Source of the DNA: Lepeophtheirus salmonis
Lineage: Eukaryota; Arthropoda; Copepoda; Siphonostomatoida; Caligidae
Assembly (NCBI RefSeq): GCF_016086655.4
Contig: NC_092584.1
Coordinates: forward strand, 7,491,907 to 7,555,906
Reading direction: 5' to 3'
DNA length: 64,000 bases
Every line of letters starts with the position of its first letter. Within the stretch, counting starts at the first letter, position 1. Of this stretch, positions 46,937 to 58,945 are shown piece by piece. The notes below the pieces were generated by a model. It worked only from the letters and a program-made list of their open reading frames with translations. It did no database searches and was not told where the DNA came from. Position numbers and translations under genes: made by a program.

Positions 46937-49775
46937 AACTAAGTATGCCTAAGGTATTTTTTGGTTCTATCTTCAAATATCCCAATTTAAATCAATAAAT
47001 TATATCTTAAATTAGGATTTGTTTTAACTTATAATATAGTAAAATTTGGAAAAAAACCGAGTAACAAGGAATGTGGTGTTCACAACGCAAAAACCTTATC
47101 TTTTGAGCTCCAATGAAGCTTCCAGGCTTGGCCTCTTTATCAGAAATTTATAAGAAGTCAGAGTTGGTTTTAAGTGTTTTCAATGTTGTCTAAAATAGGT
47201 AAGTCTGTCAGACTTGAATAGTTCGTCTTGATTTAAAACCTGTTATAGAAATTATTAAATAATTAGGATTAAATTATCTGAATATCCCAAAGACTATGGA
47301 ACACTCAATCTTCATGAAGGAGTTTGGTGGCACCAAGAGATTGATCTATCAGGCAAAAACAATGTACCACTTGAGCAGGCCTTACAAAATCAGGTCCAAG
47401 GCAAATAGAATATTTATCGGAACAACAAAAATAAACGCCAAAATAAGGTTTGTTTATTTTTGTTATAATTCATCGAGCATTAGTCAATAAATGAGGAGAA
47501 AATAAAGAATGTTTATTATTCTGCCTGGTCTTCAATTTTGCCATATACAGAAGATTGTTGGATACTCAGACTTCATAAATGAAATCAGTGGCATCAAGAT
47601 ATACATCCATCAGTTTTAGAAGAAATACCTGGTGATCAAGTCTTAGAATATCTGCGCCAACAACCAACATGAAGTTACTCTAAATAATAAAAATTTGCGA
47701 CAAAATGAAGATTACTCATTTTCTTTTTCATTCATCGATCATTTATGCAAAATGGATTGAAAATGAAGAATCTTTATTTTACCGTTTAATCCTCAAATTT
47801 TGCCAGCTTAGAACAATCAGAAATATCTCAAATTAGGAAATGATTGAACTAATATTATGGTGAAATGGTTAAAACCTAGAGACAAGTAATGTATGGTTTA
47901 CAACAATGTAAATTATCATTTGAGTTTTGATGAAGCTTCAAGACGTGACCTCTTATCAGGAAATTGTATGAGGTCAGTGTTGGTTTTCAGTATTGTCTAA
48001 ATTGTCTGTAATAGGTTATATATGTCAGACTTGAATAGTTCATCTTGATTTAATAAATTATAAATGTAGTTATATACTAATTGGTATTAAAGTCCATAGT
48101 ATCTAAGTATGCCTAAGATTGTGGATCCCTCGGTCTTCATTAAGGGATTTCATATGGACCTATAAACTAAAGACAAAATACCTACTACTCAAGTCTAACA
48201 AAATCAGGAACAAGGCCAGCAGGAAGTTTTCGAAACAATAAAAATGATCGACAAAATAGAGGTTGTTCATATTTTTTTTCATTCATTGATCATTCGTCCA
48301 AAAATGAAAGGATAATGTGAACAATCTTTTTTTTTCCGGTTCAATCTTCAAAAATGCCAGTTTAGAAGAATCAGTAATATCTTAAATTAGGAAATGATTT
48401 AACTGATATCATGGTAAAATTGTGATAACCTAGAGACAACTAATGTATGGCTTATAACAGCGTAACTTATATTTTGACCTTTGATAAATCTTCAAGATGT
48501 GACCACTTATCAGGAAATTGAAGGAGGTTAGTGTTGGTTTTAAGTGTTGTATATGTTGTTTGTAATAGGTAAGTATGTCAGACTTGAATATTTTGTCTTG
48601 ATTTAAATCCTGTTGTAGAAATTATTAAATCATTATGATAGCAGTTCACAGTATCTGAGTATGCCGATGCATATAGAACCCTCTGTCTTTCATGAAGGAG
48701 TTTGGTGGTATCAAGATATGGACCTATCAGGCAAAGGCAAAGTACCACTTGTGGAGGCTTACAGAATCAGCTCCAATGCAAACAGAATGCGTATCGGAAC
48801 AATAAAAATGAACGAGAAAATAAAGTTGATTTATTTTTGTTATCATTGATCGATCATTAGTCCAAAAATGATGAGAAAATAAACAACCTTTATTTTTTCG
48901 TGTTATCTTCAAGTTTGCCATTTTAGAACCATCATTAATATCTAATGTTAAGATTTTTTTAAACTGATCTTAAGGGAAAATTTGGAAAAAACTAGAGACA
49001 AGTAATGTGAGTTTCACGACAGATGAACTTATTTTTGGAGCTCTACCAAAGCTACAAAACGTAACCTCTTAACAGGATATTGTACGAGGTGAGAGTTGGG
49101 TTTCATTGATCTCTTAGTTGTCTGAAGGAGGTAAGTCCCTCACACCAGAGTGGGATACTCAGACTTCATAAAGGAGCTCAGTGGCATCAAGACATACATC
49201 TATCAGTCACATACAAAATACATGTTGAGAAAGCCTCAGAAAATCTGCACCAACACCCAACAGGAAGTCACTCTAAATTATAAAATGTGCAAAAATATAT
49301 AGACTATTCATTTCCTTTTTTTTAATCAATCATTCGTCCAAAAATGAAGTGAAAATGAAGAATCTTTATTTTTCTGCTTAATCTTTAAGCTTGCCAGCTT
49401 AGAACAATCAGTAATATCAGTAGGGTGTCCCGTTATTTTTTTTTTTTTTTTTTGAGCTATACACTCACAAGGGACATCAAAATTTGCGTAATTTTACACA
49501 GATATTGAAAATAGTCAAAATATACAATTTGTCGTCGTTTAAATGGCTCTGCAGTAGAGTGTGTCTTACTCAACCAGTTTTTACTCTACACTCTATTTCT
49601 GTGATAAAGTCCACAAGTGTAATATAAAACCTCGTTTTTTAATTAACAAAGCCATTTTTTTTTATAAAATAAAAAATGTTTTTACAGACATATTTCATTA
49701 ATAAAAAAATATTAAGGAAATATAAATGAACGTCAAAATTAAAGCCGTGTATTTTTTTCCATTCATAGCTCATTC
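46937..49775 (+). repeat. Tandem array of about seven exon-B-type units (u3-u9)
   Basis: Exon-B starts lie near 46937 (u3, truncated), 47278, 47552, 48101, 48655, 49155 and 49690 (u9, tail only). The TTAGAACAATCAGTAATATC box recurs at about 47810, 48365, 48925, 49398 and 49842, giving periods of 444-560 bp. Best-kept unit u7 reads MPMHIEPSVFHEGVWWYQDM, then DLSGKGKVPLVEAYRISSNA; its acceptor is GCAGTTCACAG. Units differ by many substitutions and indels, so the array is old, except u6 (48045-48375), which is almost identical to u1 (44060-44390). Confidence 0.65.
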
Positions 49776-49974
49776 TTTCAAAAATGAATAGAAAACGTGA
49801 AGAGCCTTTCTTTTTGTTCAATGTTCATATTTGTACAGTTTAGAAACATCACTAATATCTAAAGTAAAGATTTGGCGGCCATCACTGAATAGCACAAAAA
49901 CTATTCATTTTTGCCTTCGAAAATTACAGATTTTTCTCAAATGATATGAAATAAATATAAAAAATTTGTAGTCT

Positions 49975-50430
49975 AGTTAGATTGCACAACAGATTATAAT
50001 AATTATTTGATGGTGTTTGTAGAGGGAAAATCATTCTTGAATACCATTTTTAAATTAGGTTCTCTTTCTGGAGGTAAAATATGTATATAATGAAATCAAA
50101 GTTATGATTACATGATCGGATATGTGTGGGAGGCAGATTTGGACAACATCCAATTTGATCAAGTATAATTTTGGAGCAAAATTGAATGTTAAATCATTCA
50201 AATTAAATCGTGCAACACATGAGAAATACTTTTGCGCCAAACTACCAAATCCAGATCTTCCACTTATGAAAAAGGTTCTACTTAATATCAGTGGTCGTGA
50301 TGATGTTATGTGTTCCTCAAACTAGATTCTTGAAGTTCTTGCTAACTTGAAATTCTCTTCAACTACTAATGGTGTTATGTTTCCTACACACTTACACTTT
50401 GTCCCGTGATTTTGTTCAATAAACACTTGT
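49975..50430 (+). pseudogene. NEKYFCAKL-type domain segment, locus copy 2
   Basis: It reads AKLNVKSFKLNRATHEKYF, then CAKLPNPDLPLMKKVLLNIS and GRDDVMCSSN before a stop. It is the best-kept of the three copies in this window (see 19868-20300 and 45055-45500). Confidence 0.5.
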
Positions 50431-50831
50431 TCCTTTCTATAAGAAGTATGGGTTCCTAACTCCTTGTGTTATATCCTATTAACTATTATTGGCTTATAAG
50501 CACCCCAAATGGTGACGTCTTTTGGTATGTCTCGAAATACGGATCTAAGTCAAAAATTAACGAAAGGAAATCCTTCTAATATCTTGGTTTATAGATCTAA
50601 TATGGCAAAATTTATGAATAAATTGAGTTAAATATAAAAGATATTTTGAGTGCTCATTTTTCAAAAATTATAGGTTACTTTTTTGATCATTTTGGCTAAA
50701 AAAAAAATGAAAACTCCCTAGTCTAGAAATCTCAAATAGTGTTGTTTTTTACAAATCATATAAAGAGGTTTAGCGATAATTAATTGAAGAAAGTTGCGTT
50801 GCAGGAATGTGATTATTTCTAAACACTTGAG

Positions 50832-51286
50832 TAGGGATAACCAAACCCGCGGGACAGATCCGACCTTCGGCGTCAGTTCATCTGGCCCGTCGAAGGTATT
50901 TTAATATGGTTAATAAAACGTATGGAACGCCAAACTTTGTTTTTTTAAATTTAAATGTGTATATGTTCTTTGGAAAACTAAATGATATTAATGCCTTACA
51001 TTTACTATTGTTGTAGGGTATTTTATGCCTATTATCTTTTATATAACTATAGAGTATCTTTGTCTTGTTCTATGCAGTTTTGAAAGAGTAGAATATTTGT
51101 CGTCGCAATGAAGCAAAACATCTACCAAAAGTTTTCTGGAACATTACACTCTGAGAATTATGAGCTCATTAAATGGTGTTTAGAAACTCAAAGAAACTTC
51201 TTCACGAGAAAGTTCCTAAAACAAAACAGAATTTGTCATTTTTTCATTTATAAGGCCTGCAGAAAAAATAAGTTTGGATAACCCTG
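50832..51286. mobile_element. Non-autonomous hAT element (about 455 bp)
   Basis: The left end TAGGGATAACCAAACCC pairs with the right end AAGTTTGGATAACCCTG (inverse CAGGGTTATCCAAACTT). Flanking 8-mers CACTTGAG (left) and CTCTAGAG (right) match at six of eight positions and fit the hAT target-site consensus nTCTAGAn. No transposase frame is inside. A GGCCCGTCGAAGG subterminal block is present near 50894. Confidence 0.65.
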
Positions 51287-51289
51287 CTC

Positions 51290-52400
51290 TAGAGTCCTTA
51301 TGATTGATGAAATCATAATGATAAATTAGGAGTAAAGACAACATATATTTAATTTCAAAAATTATCAAATATATTGACACAGAAATTCCATTATTATGTT
51401 TATGTTGTGTACAAGTTGTAACTTGTATAAGCCAATTCTTGAAGTTGCAACCAAAAAATGATTTACAGTACTTGGTATAAAGATAATGAAATATTCTATG
51501 GATTATCGATATGTTAATGATGCTATTTTTGACTATTTTCATAACTATACCTAAAATATAAATATTCTGTAGCACATTATAAAGTTCAAATGCTCACAGT
51601 GACATTACTCATATACATATATAAAATTAACAACCATGTATTTTGAATATTAGTTAGTAATCAGAATTACGAATGATGATATCATTGAATAGGTGTCTGC
51701 TTTTTATGTCGAAGATTTTTTCAGCGATGCTCAATATAGTGAAGATTTTTAGATCGAAATTTATTTGGGCGGGCATCTAGGATCGTTATTGAGAGGATTT
51801 AATCATTTATATAAGAACAGAACAATACCAATGATGATTGTTGACGAATGACGTCATTTCAAAAGAAACTATTTAATTCAAAATTCATAGCACATCCTCT
51901 TAAATAGTCCAGTAACGGCAATTGATTTCTATTTTCAATTAACAAAAAATACTAATTTAATAAATTAAGAAACATGCTCAAAATATGATTGTCTTCAATT
52001 TTACAAATTTGAACATTTACTTTCTGCCTTTTAGTTTGGTCTTTAGTATATTAAGGACAACAGTTATATTCAATTATATTACTTGAATGAAGAATAAATT
52101 GTACGATGTTCATTACTGTTATACATTACACTGTTAAAGGTAAATGGATAATAAAATATGCTTATAATAATTATTATCACTTCATTGTTTTCTTCTTTAA
52201 TATAATTTATAACTTTTGAGAAAAATTAGTGGAATAGTTATAAAATTAATATTTTTCAACAATTTATCTTACAAAAATAAATCGAAAGTAGGCTAGATTC
52301 GTAAGTGTTATCTTGCAAATAAATGTAATATCATTCCCAATTAGAACAAAAAAATAAATAAATATGATACATGAAGCAAAGTGAGTTAAATTGGGCTTAA
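51290..52400. other. AT-rich intergenic DNA
   Basis: No gene recognised; the 119-residue frame at 51216-51575 (-) overlaps the hAT element end and is very low in complexity. Confidence 0.45.
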
Positions 52401-52408
52401 AATATAGA

Positions 52409-52640
52409 TCAAGGTAGTTTGGGATTCGTAGCTCCTTGGATGTGTAAATGATTTATCAAATTTCTGATTGAATTTGTTTCAATGTTGTAGCAACAATTCA
52501 AATCATATACATACAAAGCATAAACTAGGTGTTCTAATCTAAAGGAGGAATCCATTGATATTCTTGTTTGATATAGCATATCACTTTTTGGGGCAGCGTT
52601 GGCATTCATACACAAGCATGTAGCTTCCCCTAAACCACAT
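52409..52640 (-). pseudogene. Possible transposase fragment (ISXO2-like?)
   Basis: The minus strand reads CMNANAAPKSDMLYQTRISM, then DSSFRLEHLVYALYVYDLNC and NSIRNLINHLHIQGATN. The layout 'S.F...L..L..L.Y.......' after a Cys-containing start resembles the region following the zinc ribbon in ISXO2-like transposases found in arthropods. The match is weak. It has good codon texture, so it may also be an exon of an unknown gene. Confidence 0.25.
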
Positions 52641-53578
52641 ATTAAGAGGTCCGGAAGATTAGGAGAAAGCCCATTATGAGATAGAAGATAAGCCTACTTA
52701 ATTCGCTCAGTCACTTCACCAATCCCTAGATCGAAATCAACTCGTCAAGAGTTCCCTAGATGGATGAATGATCATGTTTACACCCTACCTATGCGAGTAG
52801 CATACATTATCAACATTTGAGTTTTGAAAACGTTATTAAGTTTTTAATCAAATAGAAAAATTCAAAAACAAGTTTCCGTTGAGTGAATTTGTATTTTATA
52901 TTCAATTAGGATTCGTCTCCATCCAAAGATCCCTTGCTATGGATTACTGTCAAGCAAAGTTTATTTTAATGAACACCAACTAGTGTGGATATAATACGAT
53001 ATAAATCATTTTGTTCATACCTTTTATAGGTCCTCATGTCAAACTACATAGTCAACATAACAATCATAGCAATAACAACTGTGGAACTGTATCATAAGGA
53101 CCTTCACACATGCCTCAGGTCAGGGCCGTACGTCAGTATTGCGCTTTGTCCGCTTCAGTGGACCAAAAAACAAAACCTTACTCAACCGTCCACCAATCAT
53201 ATAGGTATGTAAATATAGATGAATTAAGTCATAATTAATTATTAAAATCTATTATATATATGTAACTTATGACCAACTCATAATAGTACTGAGTCATTAT
53301 AATAAAATTACATATTTGTAGTACGTCCACCCAAAAGGAAGCTAGATAATTTTTCTCAAAATTGAACATGGAATACATTTTCCAACAAGTTATAGTTCAT
53401 TTAAATGAAAAAATGATTCTGATTAATCCTTTGGAGGCACCACAAATTGTACTTAAAGTAGCCAAAATTCCCCAGCACATTTATAGAATTAGTAAATTAA
53501 TATCCGTAATATCCGTAATATCTCTTTCAAATATTGCCTGTCATTTTATAAATATAAATGATTGAACCTTTGAATATA

Positions 53579-53995
53579 AAACGCGTTTTCCGCTTCCTGT
53601 GATACATTTCTGATAATTAATAAATTACTACAATTATTTCAAGAGTACTTTACGGCCAAAAATTAAAAACAAAGACGCACACAACATTTTTTTGTATGGA
53701 TTTAAAGTACTTCACATTGAGTGGATATTTCAGTTAGATACGTTTAACGTTACTGGTTGCAAATGTGAAGTACTTTACAGCCAAAAAAAAAAAAAAAAAA
53801 GACGCACAAACATTTTTTGTATGGAGTACTGTTAAAATATTTAAGAGCGTGAGAATTTATCTTGAATACAAGATAAATTAAATTATTACTGCTTAAAAGG
53901 GACATAAATAATAGTTATGTACTTTTTAGAGTGGATTGTTGCAGTAATTTATTAATTATCAGAAATGTATCACGGGAAGCGGAAAACGCATTTTA
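53579..53995. repeat. Inner inverted repeat around the transposase start, left arm
   Basis: 53579-53635 (AAACGCGTTTTCCGCTTCCT, then GTGATACATTTCTGATAATT) is the inverse of 53938-53995, which contains the transposase start codon. Between them lie two direct copies of a GTACTTTACRGCCAAAAA..GACGCACA..ATTTTTTGTATGGA module (about 53646-53701 and 53770-53825). Thus the first ten codons exist twice, in opposite orientation. Confidence 0.8.
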
Positions 53996-56025
53996 ACAGA
54001 GAGTTGGTGATTTGTTCTATCTGTCAGAAGGAAATACAGAAGGAAAACTTTAATGATCACAAAGTTAAACTCCATAGAATGACCCCAGCTGCAAGTATCA
54101 AGTGAAAATTGATCATAAGAAGCAGAAAACATTGAACTTTGCTGTTAAGAAAACTTCCTCTGCTACATCCTCATCCTCATTCATTGCCTCCTCCTGTCCT
54201 ATGACCCTGCTCCAGTTGAGGCCTTACTGCCTGAACCAAGATCTGAAAAGTCCGTTTCCGCTGAAGAGAAAGTTACTGCAGACACAGAAAATAATGGCGA
54301 CTCATCAAATTACCCCAGCGGACGGATTTCTCATGGAATAAGTCTTCTAATCTCGATATCGGACCAATCTTCTCTCCCGAGCAGCTCTCTGTAGTCAACA
54401 ACAACAATATTCCCTCTGCAGAGGACTCTGAGACTAGCGACAATGTCCAGGGAGGTGAGAAGAGCAAGACTGAGAGATGGAGTTTGTGAACGGAGGCCCA
54501 GAGTACCCTGTTGTCTTCACGAGCCAGCTGGGTGACCCGATACTTACCGGGCGGGAGCCAAAGCGGAAGGACATCCAGACCAGAACCAGAGTGGAGACTG
54601 AGCAGGAAACTGTGCCTAAAGTCGAGAGAGATCATCCTCTACAGCCCAAGTTACAAACATACAGTCCTCAGATAGATGACAAATACTCCGGAGACTTTCA
54701 ATATGATTGGTTCCGTAAGTTCCCGTGGCTAGAATATGACGAGGTTGAAAAGTCAGCCAAGTGTTTCGCCTGTTCCAAATTTTCCATTTCAACCATGGGA
54801 AATTTGAGTTCAAAACATGGAAAAATAGTTCCTCGTTGAAATTTCATTCTAACAACATAAACACAAACTGCCGATGGAAAAGAGGATCAATTTCCTCACA
54901 TCAAGGAGAAAGAATACCTCTGTTCCCGGCCATGTTCTGTCTCAACATGCTGAGGAAGTTGTGAAGTGGCGAGCTTATTTGAGGTATCTTTTCCAACCTG
55001 TTGGGTTCCTCGCAAAGCAAGGATTGGCTTTTAGGGGCGATTCGAAACAAGAGAAAAGTTGACGGAATCTAATGAAAACAATCGAAGAAACTTCTTGGAG
55101 CTTTTCTCCCTGCGTCACACGATAATCATATTCTCAAAGATAAACTGGAGGCCGAAGTCAAAAAATTTGGTTCAGCTGGGGCAGGTTTTGCCAAATGGAC
55201 TTCACCTGACATCAAAATGAGCTGATAGAGATTATAGCATCCAAAGTGACGGAAAATATAATTGAAGATGTCAAGACTTGTGCCGGCGATGATGACTACT
55301 GGTTCTCTGTGATTGTTGATGAGACATCAGATATGTCAAACACGGAGCAGTTCAGTCTGTCACTGGAATATCTGACGAGTGAAGGTATCAAGAAAGAGAA
55401 CTTCCTCAAGTTTGTAAAGTTACCCAGACTGACGGCAAATATTTGTTTGAGAGGCTGTCAAGGATCTCGCACTTAACCCCGCCCACACTGTCTCCCTGTC
55501 CGCGGACATTACCTCCAACATATCCGGCATCAAGAAGGGTCTTGCCGCCAGGTGGAAGGAAGCAGCCCCACTGTGTGTCTACATCCACTGTTACGCCCAT
55601 GTCCTCAATCTTGTAGTCAAGGATCTTCCCTCAGATATCATCCTGTTGAGAAATACAATGGGGACAGTACAAATTTTATACAACTTCATTGAAGGGTCAC
55701 CAAAGAGGTCAGCAATCTACAAGTCGGTGAAGATAACAAGTAAAGATGAGGAGCATGCCAAGGTGATGACCCTGAAGAACCAGTCTGCTACCCACTAGAG
55801 TCTCTGCTACGATGCTGTACACGCTGTATCTCTAGGGATGGTCAGAATCATGAAGACCCTCATAATAATGAGAAAAGATAGAGGTACATTGTCGAGTTCA
55901 ACAGCAACTTTTCGGCTCAACAGCATCTTTAGTCACGAATTTGTTTTCGGCATTGAACTGGTGAAGACACTCCTCAGACACACATCTAGCTTGTCAGATG
56001 AACTTCAAGGCAGAAAGGTTGACCT
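53965..56025 (+). pseudogene. hAT transposase (TTF/DUF4371 type), left copy, truncated
   Basis: Start ATG 53965 (MYHGKRKTHF). The same domains as the right copy follow but more frame shifts are present: a base lost near 54075 breaks the frame after the C2H2 finger, others near 54200, 54470, 55130 and 55415. Recognisable pieces: MEFVNGGPEYPVVF, DWFRKFPWLEYDEVEKSAKC, DYWFSVIVDETSDMSNTEQF, GIKKGLAARWKEAAPLCVYI and HTSSLSDELQGRKVDL, where the arm ends. The C-terminal dimerisation region is missing on this strand. Confidence 0.8.
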
Positions 56026-56881
56026 TCTTGATGTTCTTGAAAAAATGAAGAAAAAAGTGCATGTGTTCTTTATCATGATTAGAAGAAGAAGTTTTTCCTC
56101 TCTTTCCTTGACGCAAAGGTGTCAATCAAACTGTCCATGTCTTCATGGAACACATTGTCCACCATCACCCTGTCCATGTTCAAGAGGGTGAGGGGAGGAG
56201 AGCCTCTCCTGGTCCATGGTGGTCCTCATGTGGTTCTTGAACCTTCTGAGACAGGAGAATGACCGCTCCGCCTCACAGCTGCTGATGGGCATTGAGGCCA
56301 GGATAACGATCACCTTGTATAGCTCCGGCATCAGGCGGAACACTCCCGAGCTTATTAACTCCGCAGCAATTTGTGACGAAACCATGTCTTCTGTGTCAAT
56401 ATCTGCCTAGAGAAACATAAATTTTAAATATATAATGCAAAATGAAACCTTATAATATTAACTTTGAATTGCTGGAAGATTGCATGGTCTGACTGGAGCT
56501 GCTCGAGCTCAAGTCTGTAGTGCTTGGCGACACGCTCAATGACACAGGTCTCCACTTCACTGTCATTGACGATGCAATGAGATCCATTGTGATGTTTGTA
56601 TCGTCGGTGGCAAATCTGCTATCAAGCTCTAATACAATCTTATTGATTGCAACATCGAAATGTGTTTCACGGAAGTAGGATTCAGTTGTTCCTTTCCACT
56701 TTTTCTCCTTGGAATCTTCGCCTCCTTGAATTCCAAATCAATTGCGTACTCCTGGTCAAATACTGATTTCATCCCAGACGACTTCAACACAGCAAGTTTC
56801 CAGGTTTATTCAAAGATTTTCTCATTCTTAAGATCTTCAAGAGTCCTAATCACTAGGTTGACGTGTTTCTGGGCCTTTGTT
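56026..56881 (-). pseudogene. Palindrome spacer: hAT transposase C-terminal part
   Basis: Read on the minus strand it continues the right-arm transposase: ISADLPPT-type remnants, then DMVSSQIAAELISSGVFRLM, PELYKVIVILASMPISSCEA and ERSFSCLRRFKNHMRTTMDQ, the C-terminal hAT dimerisation region (CEAERSFS.L...K...R..M...RL). Present once only. There are stops around 56400-56800. No 3' terminal repeat is reached before the left arm begins. Confidence 0.8.
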
Positions 56882-58945
56882 AGGTCAACCTTTCTGCCTT
56901 GAAGTTCATCTGACAAGCTAGATGTGTGTCTGAGGAGTGTCTTCACCAGTTCAATGCCGAAAACAAATTCGTGACTAAAAATGCTGTTGAGCCGAAAAGT
57001 TGCTGTTGAACTCGACAATGTACCTCTATCTTTTCTCATTATTATGAGGTCTTCATGATTCTGACCATCCCTAGAGATACAGCGTGTACAGCATCGTAGC
57101 GGAGACTCCAGTGGGTAGCAGACTGGTTTTTCAGGGTCATCACCTTGGCATGCTCCTCATCTTTACTTGTTATCTTCACCGACTTGTAGATTGCTGACCT
57201 CTTTGGTGACCCTTCAATGAAGTTGTATAAAATTTGTACTGTCCCCATTGTATTTCTCAACAGGGTGATATCTGAGGGAAGATCCTTGACTACAAGATTG
57301 AGGACATGGACGTAACAGTGGATGTAGACACACAGTGGGGCTGCTTCCTTCCACCTGGCGGCAAGACCCTTCTTGATGCCGGATATGTTGGAGGTAATGT
57401 CCGCGGACAGGAGACAGTGTGGGCGGGGTTAAGTGCGAGATCCTTGACAGCCTCTCAAACAAATATTTGCCGTCAGTCTGGGTAACTTTTACAAACTTGA
57501 GGAAGTTCTCTTTCTTGATACCTTCACTCGTCAGATATTCCAGTGACAGACTGAATTGCTCCGTGTTTGACATATCTGATGTCTCATCAACAATCACAGA
57601 GAACCAGTAGTCATCATCGCCGGCACAAGTCTTGACATCTTCAATTATATTTTCCGTCACTTTGGATGCTATAATCTCTATCAGCTCATTTTGGATGTCA
57701 GGTGAAGTCCATTTGGCAAAACCTGCCCCAGCTGAACCAAATTTTTTGACTTCGGCCTCCAGTTTATCTTTGAGAATATGATTATCGTGTGAACGCAGGG
57801 AGAAAAGCTCCAAGAAGTTTCTTCGATTGTTTTCATTAGATTCCGTCAACTTTTCTCTTGTTTCGGAATCGCCCCTAAAAGCCAATCCTTGCTTTGCGAG
57901 GAACCCAACAGGTTAGAAAAGATACCTCAAATAAGCTCGCCACTTCACGACTTCCTCAGCATGTTGAGACAGAACATGGCCGGGAACAAGGTATTCTTTC
58001 TCCTTGATGTGAGGAAATTGATCCTCTTTTCCATCGGCAGTTTGTGTTTATGTTGTTAGAATGAACTTTCAACGAGGAACTATTTTCCATGTTTTGAACT
58101 CAAATTTCCCATGGTTGGAAATGGAAAATTTGGAACAGGCGAAACACTTGGCTGACTTTTCAACCTCGTCATATTCTAGCCACGGGAACTTACGGAACCA
58201 ATCATATTGAAAGTCTCCGGAGTATTTATCATCTATCTGAGGACTGTATGTTTGTAACTTGGGCTGTAGAGGATGATCTCTCTCGACTTTAGGCACAGTT
58301 TCCTGCTCAGTCTCCACTCTGGTTCTGGTCTGGATGTCCTTCCGCTTTGGCTCCCGCCCGGTAAGTATCAGGTCACCCAGCTGGCTCGTGAAGACAACAG
58401 GGTACTCTGGGCCTCCGTTCACAAACTCCATCTCCTCAGTCTTGCTCTTCTCACCTCCCTGGACATTGTCCCTAGTCTCAGAGTCCTCTGTAGAGGGAAT
58501 ATTGTTGTTGTTGACTACAGAGAGCTGCTCGGGAGAGAAGATTGGTCCGATATCGAGATTAGGAAGTTATTTCCATGAGAAATCCGTCCGCTGGGGTAAT
58601 TTGATGAGTCGCCATTATTTTCTGTGTCTGCAGTAACTTTCTCTTCAGCGGAAACGGACTTTCAGATCTTGGTTCAGGCAGTAAGGCCTCAACTGGAGCA
58701 GGGTCATAGGGACAGGAGGAGGCAATGAATGAGGATGAGGATGTAGCAGAGGAAGTTTTCTTAACAGCAAAGTTCAATGTTTTCTGCTTCTTATGATCAA
58801 TTTTCACTTGATACTTGCAGCTGGGGTCATTCTTATGGAGTTTAACTTTGTGATCATTAAAGTTTTCCTTCTGTATTTCCTTCTGACAGATAGAACAAAT
58901 CACCAACTCTCTGTTAAAATGCGTTTTCCGCTTCCCGTGATACAT
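56143..58945 (-). pseudogene. hAT transposase (TTF/DUF4371 type), right copy
   Basis: Order on the minus strand from ATG 58945: a C2H2-type finger (Cys17, Cys20, His32, His37) and a Ser/Pro-rich linker; 58431 onward MEFVNGGPEYPVVFTSQLGD and a TTF-type zinc finger (WFRKFPWLEYDEVEKSAKCF, then ACSKF); 57885 onward MAFRGDSETREKL, IVDETSDMSNTEQFSLSLEY (first catalytic Asp region), ISGIKKGLAARWKEA, a CVYIHCYAHVLNLVV-type block, NQSATHWSLRYDAVHAVSLG; then the dimerisation region in the spacer. Frame shifts near 58560, 58080, 57450, 57250 and 57040 and stops make it inactive. Similar proteins are annotated in animals as ZMYM1-like or '52 kDa repressor'-like. Confidence 0.85.

Larger units (their letters stand above)
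45611..50600 (+). pseudogene. Tandem decayed locus, copy 2, with expanded internal units
   Basis: It repeats the order of copy 1: exon-like segment 45611-45700, AT-rich stretch, block 45930-46840 (about 2.8 kb from its twin), GNCIR exon with donor at 46809, then a run of units where copy 1 has two, then the NEKYFCAKL segment (49975-50430). The expansion makes copy 2 about 5 kb against 2.75 kb. Two units keep 62-64-codon frames (47296 and 48661), the rest are broken. Confidence 0.5.
53121..56025 (+). mobile_element. hAT transposon, left palindrome arm
   Basis: It begins with the hAT terminus CAGGGCCGTACGTCAGTATT and runs through the 5' region and about three quarters of the transposase gene, stopping at GGTTGACCT (56021-56025) inside the gene. 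It is the mirror image of 56882-59779 with high identity over 2.9 kb; differences are mainly one-base indels and occasional substitutions. Confidence 0.85.

Noticed and set aside
42794..50600. Reading the tandem array as a CRISPR or classical satellite
   Set aside because: Units are 450-560 bp, diverged, contain splice sites and coding-like frames, and there are no short identical repeats with spacers.
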